This document shows, piece by piece, positions 8,093 to 16,174 of a stretch of DNA of 29,071 nucleotides; position 1 is the stretch's first letter, and every line of letters starts with the position of its first letter. The notes below the pieces were generated by a model. It was not told where the DNA came from, made no database searches, and saw only the letters and a program-made list of their open reading frames with translations. This DNA comes from an uncultured Rickettsiaceae bacterium (GTDB lineage: Bacteria; Pseudomonadota; Alphaproteobacteria; Rickettsiales; Rickettsiaceae), in NCBI GenBank assembly GCA_905479885.1, contig CAJQOE010000090.1, forward strand, positions 1 through 29,071. The letters run 5' to 3'. The position numbers and the translations under genes are program-made.

Positions 8093-9667
8093 CTAATCTT
8101 TTTGTTCGTCTTGTTCAGGCATGTCTTGCAAGAACTTTACTACTCTCTCATCAGTTAGGACGCTAATAAACCCTTTATCGTTAATTTTGAAATCAAAGCC
8201 TTGTGGGTTAAAAAACAAATTAGTTGTTAAAATATCATCTTCTTGTAGCTCTTCACCGCTATGTAAAGTAGATATAGCTTCAAACCCATTATCCTTGATG
8301 TTTTCAATTATTTTGTGGAAGGAGTCAAGGTCAGACGCATTTTCTATTGTTGTATTTTGTACTAATATAGGCTTGATACTTGAGTTATAAAATCCTGTTA
8401 AGGAGGTGATTAATAAATTAGGCGTATCAATTACCGCATTGGCTGCATATATTTTATCTTTGATAGTACCCTTTAATTCTGCATTAAATTTGTTCAGAGC
8501 AATGTTTAAGGAATGGGTAGTATCGGTTGTGTCAATGTCATAATCAACATTTAATGCTATGTTTAGATTTTCGATATCAGTCATATGTTTAGCCAAAGGT
8601 ATAAAATCTTCTGGTGTGCCTTTGAAAGTTTTATTGAAATTTAGATTTTCATTTATACTTTTTGGTTGTGTGAAGTTAGAAATAAAATCGCTTGTTATAG
8701 AAATGATTTGTTGTTTTTGAGTATCGTTGTAATTACGCATGAATGATAAATCCATGTTAATATTAATATTACTGCCGTCACCTGAAAAATGTACAAACCC
8801 ATTATCTTTAATCGCTTTATTATTTAAACTTTCTTTTATAGAAAGTGAATAATCTTCTTTGTCAAATTCAAAATCTTTATACACTTCAGAAAATTCCTTT
8901 TCGCCTTGCAGCGCTGAAATAATATTGCTTAATGCATTTTTGCTCAGTTTAATAGAATATTCCGTAGTCAAATCTATTGGCCCAGTGCTTTGAATTATTT
9001 TGTAGTGATAACTATCATTATATAGGCTGCTATCTAAACTAGTGGCTTTGATTAATGATTCTGGCAGTAGATTTTTTAACAAATGCGTAGTATATTTTGA
9101 ATCTGGATTAATTTCCACATTGTTAGATATAACTTTAAAATCAATAAAATAGGTACCATCCTTTAGCAGGTTTGAAAAAGTAAGCTTAGACTTATCAGCA
9201 CGAGCTATGAACTTATCGTCGGCAGCAAAGTATAAAGAAAAATCCTTGGATATTGCAGAAAAATCTATATCTTTAAAGTTATTTGTCAAAGCTGATCTGT
9301 TAAAGCTAATAGTTTGGTTAGGGGAAGGAATATAAATTGCAATATTTTCTGCACCTATCGATAATTTATTGCCATCTAAACAAAGGGTTATTTTATCAGT
9401 AAATGGGTTGTACGAAGTTATAATTTTATCAACATTAGCTTTTAAATCAGGCGAATTTGGTAGTATGGTTACGTCTTTTAAAGTTAGTCTGAATTTAAAT
9501 TTTTCTATTATGGCAGCATCTAAATCGACTTTAATTAGCGCATGATTATTTTGTATTTTAGGTAATAAGTCTTCGGTAGCAATTTTTTCAAACTTATTTG
9601 CTAAATATATCCATACACCAGCGACTGATATTAACAATAATGCTATAACTAAACCAAGTTTTTTCAT
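8093..9667 (-). CDS. Membrane-anchored protein of unknown function, 524 aa
   Basis: I do not recognise this gene with certainty. It encodes a 524-residue protein with one N-terminal hydrophobic segment (LGLVIALLLISVAGVWIYLA, residues 4-23) that would act as signal anchor, so the rest is probably periplasmic. The body is rich in Asn, Asp, Ser, Ile and short alternating beta-strand-like stretches, ends in an acidic tail (DMPEQDEQKD), and has no cysteine-rich or catalytic motif I can identify. The early part (KFRLTLKDVTILPNSPDLKA) faintly recalls AsmA/DUF945/DUF2125-type periplasmic proteins, but that is speculation. It lies between the AGCS symporter (27 bases) and hisS (12 bases), so it is probably cotranscribed with them. 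Confidence 0.75.
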   Translation of the reverse strand: MKKLGLVIALLLISVAGVWIYLANKFEKIATEDLLPKIQNNHALIKVDLDAAIIEKFKFRLTLKDVTILPNSPDLKANVDKIITSYNPFTDKITLCLDGNKLSIGAENIAIYIPSPNQTISFNRSALTNNFKDIDFSAISKDFSLYFAADDKFIARADKSKLTFSNLLKDGTYFIDFKVISNNVEINPDSKYTTHLLKNLLPESLIKATSLDSSLYNDSYHYKIIQSTGPIDLTTEYSIKLSKNALSNIISALQGEKEFSEVYKDFEFDKEDYSLSIKESLNNKAIKDNGFVHFSGDGSNININMDLSFMRNYNDTQKQQIISITSDFISNFTQPKSINENLNFNKTFKGTPEDFIPLAKHMTDIENLNIALNVDYDIDTTDTTHSLNIALNKFNAELKGTIKDKIYAANAVIDTPNLLITSLTGFYNSSIKPILVQNTTIENASDLDSFHKIIENIKDNGFEAISTLHSGEELQEDDILTTNLFFNPQGFDFKINDKGFISVLTDERVVKFLQDMPEQDEQKD

Positions 9668-9694
9668 AATATAAACTAACCTAAATATTTTATT

Positions 9695-11020
9695 TTAAAA
9701 TTCTATATCTTTTCGCAGCCTTAATATTCCGCATACATTTAATAATACTAGCATGCCGCTTAAAAAGCTCATTATTATTATAACATTGGTTTGCGAGAAA
9801 TTGCAAAAGAATATAAATGCAAAAACAGCGTAGAGCAAGTATATTATCTTTCCGAATTTTGGATTAATAAATTGTGCGCATTTTGTGCCAGCTACTAGAT
9901 ATGCAATTATTGTGGTGAACCCTGCAAAAAACAGCAATAAAGTCATAAAGATATCACTATAGGGGATATATCCAGATAATAATTGCGCTACTATATCGGA
10001 AGGTTGAAGGTGGTTAAGTGTATACCATGCACCGGTGACTCCAAGCATTGTATTAGTTAAAATACAAATTAGGGCATCAGTAAATAAAGCATAAATAGCT
10101 AAAGTTGCTTGTTTGCGTGGGTTAACAATCGTAGTTTCGCTTTGTACAATTGAGTCATAGCCAATACCTATATCTCCAGAATATACTGTTTTGGAAATCC
10201 CAAGATATGCAGATAATATCATGGAACTACCAAGAAACCCCCCAAGCTGAGCATGCCCAGTAAAAGCTGATACTAAAACGGTTTTAAAAAATTCTGGTAA
10301 AAGGCTTGCGTTACAAGCAATAATGTAAATTGCAAATAATATGTAGCCAATCATAAATATAGGCATAATTACGCTGCAAATATTTGCTAAACGACTAATA
10401 CCACCGATCGATGAATATACAACAGCTGCAAGCAATCCTAAAATTATCATATATCTATCCAATTCAAAACTATGTTCTAATCGGTCAACGATGATTAAGA
10501 AGTTTGAAATCTCTACGCCATATAAACATAGCAAGAAAGCAAAAATATAGGCAAATATTTTGGGACGAAAGGCTTTTTGTAAAAAATACATAGGTCCGCC
10601 GTTAAAACCTCCTTTAGGGTTCTGTACACGGTACTTTACTCCTAAATAAATTTCGGAGTATTTTAATAACATGCCGCTTAAAGAGGCTAGTAAGGTCCAA
10701 AAAATGCTACCAGGACCGCCAATCATTAGAGCCAGGCTAATAAATACTATGTTTCCCAATCCGACCATGCCACCAACGGATGCAAAATACAATTTAAAAG
10801 GGTGTACACCACCATTATCAGAATTGCTTGCTTCGGAATAAATGTCTTTAATGTTATTGCGGAAATTAAATAATGCTCGGAACTGTAACCCACGTGAGAT
10901 AAATGTTAAATAAATACCAGAGCCAACTATCAAAGCCCAGCCAACATAACTCCAAAAGAAGTCATCTAAAAAAGTAATAATATTAAAAGTAGAATCGATT
11001 ATAGACATAATTTTTACCAA
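9695..11020 (-). CDS. AGCS-family Na+/alanine (glycine) symporter
   Basis: A 441-residue polytopic inner-membrane carrier with about ten to eleven hydrophobic segments. The family core is visible as GGMVGLGNIVFISLALMIGGPGSIFWTLL (about residues 78-106) followed by KYSEIYLGVKYR and GGFNGGPMYFLQKAF. A later loop, GDIGIGYDSIVQSET, stands where free-living homologues carry a GSAPxAHA block, so this is a divergent subgroup. It probably imports small neutral amino acids such as alanine or glycine with sodium; substrate is inferred. The start at 11020 gives MVKIMS; a second in-frame ATG lies four codons later at 11008. It is the first gene of the leftward seven-gene run, preceded by a strong promoter match and a leader of about 220 bases. 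Confidence 0.88.
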   Translation of the reverse strand: MVKIMSIIDSTFNIITFLDDFFWSYVGWALIVGSGIYLTFISRGLQFRALFNFRNNIKDIYSEASNSDNGGVHPFKLYFASVGGMVGLGNIVFISLALMIGGPGSIFWTLLASLSGMLLKYSEIYLGVKYRVQNPKGGFNGGPMYFLQKAFRPKIFAYIFAFLLCLYGVEISNFLIIVDRLEHSFELDRYMIILGLLAAVVYSSIGGISRLANICSVIMPIFMIGYILFAIYIIACNASLLPEFFKTVLVSAFTGHAQLGGFLGSSMILSAYLGISKTVYSGDIGIGYDSIVQSETTIVNPRKQATLAIYALFTDALICILTNTMLGVTGAWYTLNHLQPSDIVAQLLSGYIPYSDIFMTLLLFFAGFTTIIAYLVAGTKCAQFINPKFGKIIYLLYAVFAFIFFCNFSQTNVIIIMSFLSGMLVLLNVCGILRLRKDIEF

Positions 11021-11308
11021 ATTTTATTGTAGTGTGAAATTTTACAAAAATGAGCTAACCTGTTTTCGAGCCGTCAATGGGCACAAAGTTAGAACTAAAT
11101 AAGATGGTAAAAGACAATAATAATTAGACATAACAAAACAACAAATTTAAGGATTATAGTTCAATACTTCAATTAAGAAAAATATATTTAAACCCGTTTT
11201 CGTGTCATGAGTGTTTGTTGATGTTTTAATTAAGTTTTAAGGACTGGCATTTTAATAGGTCTTTTATCCATTGTCAATAATTATTAATAAACAAGGTCAA
11301 GTCTGTTT
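11021..11308. other. 288-base intergenic region upstream of the AGCS gene
   Basis: The longest gene-free stretch in the window. It holds the promoter match at 11249-11277 and a second isolated TATAAT on minus at 11154-11159. A 29-codon minus ORF without a Shine-Dalgarno sequence is also present and not believed. I see no tRNA, convincing hairpin, or terminator for the acetylglutamate-kinase-like gene that ends at 11309. Confidence 0.6.
11249..11277 (-). promoter_or_regulatory. Predicted sigma70 promoter for the AGCS-purC operon
   Basis: On the minus strand a perfect TTGACA (11272-11277) is followed by a 17-base spacer and TAAAAT (11249-11254, five of six). The predicted start is near 11242, so the leader before the AGCS start at 11020 would be about 220 bases, long for such a genome. 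Confidence 0.5.
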
Positions 11309-12181
11309 TTAAGCAAAGAATTTTAACAAAATTATGTCTTTAGCAGAAGCGTTAAAGAAATGAATTAAACACTCAGCATGTTGTAGGACGTATTTTGCTG
11401 CATTTATTTCAGATATATATCGTTCCAGCCCAGTAGTGCTTTTTAGCATACTATTTAATTCTGTAATGCTATTAAGCGTAATATTATTCTTGGTTAAGTA
11501 ATTATCCTTTTCTAGCATGATAAGATGGTCAGCTCCAATAGAGGCAGCTACCATAGAAGCAGTAAGATTGGTATCTAGTATTATTGTTTTCCCCTTTTCA
11601 TTGCAAGCGATAGGAGATATGACTGATACAATATTATTACTGTCGTTAGTAAGTAAAATTTCTGGGTTTACCAACAAGGGTTCACCTTTATAAGAATTTA
11701 TAGTACTAATAGATTTTTTGGCAATAATTGAGTGACTATCTTTTCCAGATAAACCCACCGCTTGTACACCATGTTTACATAACTTTGCTGTAATATCACG
11801 ATTAATGCGTCCAGATATTATCATTTCGATCAGCTCTGTGAGCTTATGTTGAATAAAATAGGAATAGTTGCTTCCATGTATGTCAGATAATTCTTGTAAT
11901 TTAGATTCGACTATCTTTTCATATTCATGCACAATAAATATTCTAGCACCACTGGCGCTTAATATATTTACACTTGCCGCAAAATTATTAAGTAGCACTT
12001 TATTTGCGATAATTAGGTCAGAAAGTTTGATTACAATAAGCTGGTCTTGTATCAGCGCGGCTTGCTTTAGAACTTTTTTAATAAAAATCGCATCATTGTT
12101 TGTTATAGCGTCAATCTTATTATTGTTGCTGCTTAATGGACTGCACCATACTGAGCTGTAAATCCTTTGTACCATTGCCAT
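11309..12181 (-). CDS. Degenerate acetylglutamate-kinase-like (amino acid kinase family) protein
   Basis: A 290-residue protein whose middle matches ArgB: GRINRDITAKLCKHGVQAV followed by GLSGKD (124-148), the usual site of the substrate and fold-defining helix. However, the N-terminal phosphate loop, normally KYGG, reads KLSD (52-55). The second glycine loop, normally VHGGGP, reads VHEYEK (84-89). The NADT-A and TDVPGVL nucleotide-binding blocks are also changed (LDTNLTA at 202-208, LEKDNYL at 223-229). A working kinase is therefore unlikely; a regulatory or structural pseudoenzyme is possible. No other arginine gene is in the window. The start lies inside engB, giving a 62-base overlap; no later ATG, GTG or TTG precedes the conserved region, so the overlap seems real. 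Confidence 0.72.
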   Translation of the reverse strand: MAMVQRIYSSVWCSPLSSNNNKIDAITNNDAIFIKKVLKQAALIQDQLIVIKLSDLIIANKVLLNNFAASVNILSASGARIFIVHEYEKIVESKLQELSDIHGSNYSYFIQHKLTELIEMIISGRINRDITAKLCKHGVQAVGLSGKDSHSIIAKKSISTINSYKGEPLLVNPEILLTNDSNNIVSVISPIACNEKGKTIILDTNLTASMVAASIGADHLIMLEKDNYLTKNNITLNSITELNSMLKSTTGLERYISEINAAKYVLQHAECLIHFFNASAKDIILLKFFA

Positions 12182-12731
12182 TCTTACTACTAGTGCTAAT
12201 TACATTACACAAGCACCCTAAAGTTACAAGGTAATCTTTTAGTTCTACCACAAATTTATCGTTAATGTTTATTTTATCTGTTTTAGTTAAAATTATTTGA
12301 TAGTTTTTATCGCAAGATTTTAACAATTCCATTATTTCGATATCATTTTCCTTTATTCCTCTGCGTGCGTCGATTAATAAATTTACAAGCTGTAGCTTGT
12401 TTTCATTATGCAAATAGTGGGTTATAAGGTTCTGCCAGTCAGCTTTTTGTGATTTAGGTACTTTAGCAAAGCCATATCCTGGTAAGTCCGCGATTAACAT
12501 CTTGTCGGCTATGGAAAAGAAATTAATTTGCTGAGTACGTCCAGGTGTGTGGGAAACCCTAGCCAAGGCCTTGCGTTTGCAGATCGTATTAATTAGGCTA
12601 GATTTTCCAACATTAGATTTGCCAAAAAATGCTACTTGCGGCAAGAAGAGTTTGGGAAATTGATCCGTTCTTGCCACGCCAGCAATAAATTTAGCTTCTT
12701 GTCGAAAAATTTTTGTAGTAAGTTCAGCCAC
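12120..12731 (-). CDS. engB: Ribosome biogenesis GTPase EngB (YsxC/YihA)
   Basis: An essential small GTPase (203 residues) that assists 50S subunit assembly. All G motifs are visible: G1 GKSNVGKSS (37-45), the switch I HTPGRTQQINFF (61-72), G3 DLPGYGFAKVP (82-92), G4 TKTDK (149-153) and a G5-like TSSKNG. The start is GTG at 12729-12731; its first G is the last base of the yidC stop codon (TAGTG), so yidC and engB overlap by one base and are translationally coupled. Its 3' end overlaps the acetylglutamate-kinase-like gene by 62 bases. Confidence 0.96.
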   Translation of the reverse strand: MAELTTKIFRQEAKFIAGVARTDQFPKLFLPQVAFFGKSNVGKSSLINTICKRKALARVSHTPGRTQQINFFSIADKMLIADLPGYGFAKVPKSQKADWQNLITHYLHNENKLQLVNLLIDARRGIKENDIEIMELLKSCDKNYQIILTKTDKININDKFVVELKDYLVTLGCLCNVISTSSKNGNGTKDLQLSMVQSIKQQQ

Positions 12732-14425
12732 TAATTTTTATCAAGTTTGTTGATATAAGATTGTTGTACTATAGAAAGTACGTTGTTCCAAGACCAGTAT
12801 ATCAATAAGCCGGCCGGGAAGCTACTAAACATAAATAAGAACATTAGAGGCATAAATTTCATTACTTGTGCTTGCACCGGATCTGTAGGAGCAGGGCTCA
12901 TTTTCTGTTGTAAGAACATCGTAGCTGCCATAATTAGTGGCCATACACCTATCATTAGGAAACTTGGCGGAGTAAAGGGCAGAAGACCAAACAAGTTGAA
13001 TAAAGTTGTTGGGTCTGGAGCGGAAAGATCTTTGATCCAACCAAAAAAAGGTGCATGTCGCATTTCAATAGTTACATATAGAACTTTGTATATTGAAAAG
13101 AATACTGGGATTTGTACAATTAGCGGTAAACAACCCGAAATTGGATTTACTTTTTCTTTTTTGTACAGGCCCATAACTTCTTGATTTAAACGCGCCTTGT
13201 CATCTGCATATAGTTCTTTTAATCGCTCCATTTCTGGTTGTAGCTTTTTCATCTTCTTCATTGAGCGATACGACTTATTCGCTAATGTAAACATAAACAT
13301 TTTTATAAGTATTGTTACAATCATAATACTTATGCCGAAGTTGCCCACATAACTATAGAAAAAATTCATAGCATTAAATATTGGTTTTGTTAGGATATAA
13401 AACCAACCAAAATCAATAGCACGGTCAAATAACTTAATGCCATATTGTTTTTCGTATTTATCTAGTAAGTCTACTTTTTTAGGTCCAGCAAATAAATGGT
13501 GTGTTAATTCAAAGCTACCACCAGACTCAATAAGTTTTTCATTAGAAATGAAATCTGCTTGAAATTGATCTCTACCAGATTTTGAAGAATAGCTATAATT
13601 TGCACCATAATTTTCAATATCATCAGGAATAAATGCTGCTAGCCAGTATTTATCAGTAATACCTAACCAGTTTACTATTCCATTCGAGAAGTTCTCTTTT
13701 TTCTCGTCTTTTATTTTGTCATAAGAATATTCTTGCAATTCGTTGGAGACTGCTCCAATCATACCTTGGTGTAATATGTTCACCATGCGGTCGGCATTTT
13801 CTTCGTACACACGGTTAATTAGGCCGTAATATTTGGTTGATATAGGTCTAGATGAATGATTTTCTGTTGATTGCTTGATGGTAAATAAGTAATTTTCATC
13901 CAGCGTGATAGTAACTTTAAAGATTACATTCTCTGGGCTAGTCCAATGTAGATTTATTACTCCACCTGCGTTTAATTCATGATTATCAGCTTTCCAGTTC
14001 GTTGATGAGTTTGGATAAGTAATACCTGTATCCTTGCTCCACCAACCTATCTCAGCGAAATAAGCTTTGTCAGAATTTGAGGGTGAAAATAACGCTACAG
14101 GCGGGCTGTTTTTGTCTAATTCTTGATGATATTGTTTTAAGGTTAGGTCATCAAAGCGCAAACCTGTTAGAGCAATAGATCCGGATAGTAATTCTGAGTT
14201 TATATTGACCCTTGAGGCTTGACTTATAGCTTCATCGCGTCCTATGACAGAGACATTAGCTTCTTGTTTATGTTGTTCTTTTTTAACACGTGTTTGTTCG
14301 TTGTAAGTCCTAGTTTCTGTGGCTAATTTTTCAAGTCGCGGCTTTTCAAAAAAATGGTGCCAACCAAAAACTATAGCTACTGATAAAATAATTGCAGCAA
14401 CCAAATTTGCGAAACTATAATTCAT
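12731..14425 (-). CDS. yidC: Membrane protein insertase YidC
   Basis: YidC inserts and folds inner-membrane proteins, with or without SecYEG. The 564 residues show the Gram-negative layout: an N-terminal membrane anchor (LVAAIILSVAIVFGWHHFF, about 8-26), a large periplasmic beta domain (about 55-335), then the conserved core. The core has KPIFNAMNFFYSYVGNFGISIM, a hydrophilic cytosolic hairpin KSYRSMKKMKKLQPEMERLK, PVFFSIYKVLYV, FLMIGVWPLIMAATMFLQQKMSP and the last segment FSSFPAGLLIYWSWNNVLSI. The stop TAG shares one base with the GTG start of engB. The 205 bases upstream (14426-14630) should carry its promoter, but no convincing pair of hexamers was found there. Confidence 0.97.
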   Translation of the reverse strand: MNYSFANLVAAIILSVAIVFGWHHFFEKPRLEKLATETRTYNEQTRVKKEQHKQEANVSVIGRDEAISQASRVNINSELLSGSIALTGLRFDDLTLKQYHQELDKNSPPVALFSPSNSDKAYFAEIGWWSKDTGITYPNSSTNWKADNHELNAGGVINLHWTSPENVIFKVTITLDENYLFTIKQSTENHSSRPISTKYYGLINRVYEENADRMVNILHQGMIGAVSNELQEYSYDKIKDEKKENFSNGIVNWLGITDKYWLAAFIPDDIENYGANYSYSSKSGRDQFQADFISNEKLIESGGSFELTHHLFAGPKKVDLLDKYEKQYGIKLFDRAIDFGWFYILTKPIFNAMNFFYSYVGNFGISIMIVTILIKMFMFTLANKSYRSMKKMKKLQPEMERLKELYADDKARLNQEVMGLYKKEKVNPISGCLPLIVQIPVFFSIYKVLYVTIEMRHAPFFGWIKDLSAPDPTTLFNLFGLLPFTPPSFLMIGVWPLIMAATMFLQQKMSPAPTDPVQAQVMKFMPLMFLFMFSSFPAGLLIYWSWNNVLSIVQQSYINKLDKN

Positions 14426-14630
14426 ATAAACACTTCTCTAGATAATCTTTAGTAAATGTTTTTATAGGATTTAACTAAAACAATCAAGACAATTAAGAAT
14501 GTTTCGAAAAGTTGGTGCTTGCCACAAGAATTAAGAAGTGGAGTTATATATAATATTTTTGCCGCTGCGAGCAAAGTACTGAAGTATAGCAGCCTTGAAT
14601 TAGAACCAAGCTGTGGGTGATTTATTTAGG

Positions 14631-16076
14631 TCACTCACCTTGTGCTAGGGAGTAACCTCTCTTGCCATCAAATTCATATAAATTTTCGACTTTAATAAAA
14701 TCAACATTAGCTGCAGCTAATTTGTCCAACAAAGCAGATATCTGTGCGTGAGTAATTGTTCCAGAATCTGGCATAAAACGACAACACCAATGATCTGAAT
14801 CCATAAAATAATCGTCATCATGTGGCCATAATTTCAAACCTTTACAAGCGATTGTTTTTAGGATCAAGCTGCCAGCATCAATTCTATTAATTTTATCAGC
14901 TACCTTATTTACAGAATTAACATGCATATCGATGAATATATCCACCCCGACAAGAGTTTTTACTTCTGAATTATCGATTTCATAAGTGAATTCTTTGGAT
15001 ACAGATTTTGCAGTGCTATAGTTAGCGACTTTTAGCGTTGAAGGTTTTTGTCCCAATCTTTTAACCACCTCTTCTGCAAACTCTTGAGTTCCTACTTTTT
15101 TTGATGAAGTTTTTTCTTCATATATATCAACTGTATGGATGCCATCTTCTATGGTTTTTTTCCAAGCATTTTCGATAGTTGTTGCAATGTCTCCTTGGCC
15201 AATATGAACTAGCATCATTATTGCGCCATTTAATAATCCGGATGGGTTAGCAATATTTTTACCAGATATATCTGGAGCAGAACCGTGAATTGCTTCAAAC
15301 ATTGCATAATCTTTACCAACATTGGCAGAACCAGCTAATCCCACTGATCCAGAAATTTCTGCGGTGACGTCAGAGATAATATCTCCAAATAAATTTGAAG
15401 TAACCACTACATCAAAAATCTCAGGATTATTAGCGATTTTTGCGGTACCAATATCTACTATATAATGTTCATTTACTATCTTAGGATATTCTTTAGCAAT
15501 TTCATTAAACACTTGATGAAATATACCATCGGAAAATTTCATGATATTATCTTTACTAAAACAGGTCACTTTTTTACGATTATTTTTAACCGCATACTCA
15601 AAAGCATAACGAACAATTTTTTCACAACCAGTACGGCTAATCAACTTCATTGATTCGCGCATATTCTTGGTATGCCTATATTCTATACCAGCATATAAAT
15701 CTTCTTCGTTCTCTCTTACAATCACAACATCTAATTTAGGGTGCATAGTAGCTACAAACGGTGAATAAGAAATAGACGGGCGTACATTGGCATATAAACC
15801 TAGTGCCTTACGTAATGTTACATTTAAGCTTTTATATCCACCACCCTGTGGAGTAGTTATTGGTGCCTTTAGTAGAACTCTAGTACGTTCCAGTGATTCC
15901 CAAGTGTCGGCGGCAATGCCTGAACTATAGTTTTTAGCATAAAGCTTTTCGCCAATCTCTATCACTTCTACCCGAATATTTGCCTCAGCCTTTCTTAAAA
16001 TCAGCATTACTGCTTCCATTATTTCTGGGCCTATTCCATCGCCATAAGCAACTGTGATTGGAACTATATCAGACAT
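14631..16076 (-). CDS. icd: Isocitrate dehydrogenase with C-terminal extension
   Basis: Converts isocitrate to 2-oxoglutarate in the TCA cycle, probably with NADP+. The 481 residues contain GDGIGPEIMEAV (12-23), the NVTLRKALGLYANVRP loop (85-100), REN-EEDLYAGIEY (121-133) and the family signature NLFGDIISDVTAEISGSVGL (228-247). HGSAPDISGKNIANP (264-278) closes the catalytic part. A further ~135 residues (from about 345) form a separate C-terminal domain, as in Rickettsia and Thermus isocitrate dehydrogenases. The start is supported by AAGGGAG a few bases upstream. The stop overlaps an imperfect hairpin (14613-14638) that lacks a T tail. It follows tlc after a 98-base gap. Confidence 0.96.
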   Translation of the reverse strand: MSDIVPITVAYGDGIGPEIMEAVMLILRKAEANIRVEVIEIGEKLYAKNYSSGIAADTWESLERTRVLLKAPITTPQGGGYKSLNVTLRKALGLYANVRPSISYSPFVATMHPKLDVVIVRENEEDLYAGIEYRHTKNMRESMKLISRTGCEKIVRYAFEYAVKNNRKKVTCFSKDNIMKFSDGIFHQVFNEIAKEYPKIVNEHYIVDIGTAKIANNPEIFDVVVTSNLFGDIISDVTAEISGSVGLAGSANVGKDYAMFEAIHGSAPDISGKNIANPSGLLNGAIMMLVHIGQGDIATTIENAWKKTIEDGIHTVDIYEEKTSSKKVGTQEFAEEVVKRLGQKPSTLKVANYSTAKSVSKEFTYEIDNSEVKTLVGVDIFIDMHVNSVNKVADKINRIDAGSLILKTIACKGLKLWPHDDDYFMDSDHWCCRFMPDSGTITHAQISALLDKLAAANVDFIKVENLYEFDGKRGYSLAQGE

Positions 16077-16114
16077 ATTTACTCCCTTGGTTTTTTTATG
16101 TTTTCTTTCAAGCT

Positions 16115-16127
16115 ATGATAATATCAT
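16115..16127. repeat. 13-base perfect palindrome upstream of icd
   Basis: ATGATA-A-TATCAT lies 39-51 bases upstream of the icd start. With a one-base centre it cannot form a hairpin, so if meaningful it would be a protein-binding dyad or part of a -10 region. AT-rich palindromes of this size can arise by chance. Confidence 0.3.
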
Positions 16128-16174
16128 GACTAAGGAACGGCTATAACAAATTTTACTACAGATAGAGTGATTTT

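Noticed and set aside
11036..11125. 29-codon minus-strand ORF in the AGCS leader, considered as a leader peptide
   Set aside because: No Shine-Dalgarno sequence, no run of regulatory codons and no terminator/antiterminator pair.
12783..13184. 133-codon plus-strand ORF opposite yidC
   Set aside because: Antisense shadow of the conserved YidC core, no promoter or ribosome site seen.
14613..14638. Imperfect hairpin over the icd stop codon
   Set aside because: It has a mismatch in the minus-strand RNA and no T tail, so I do not call it a terminator.
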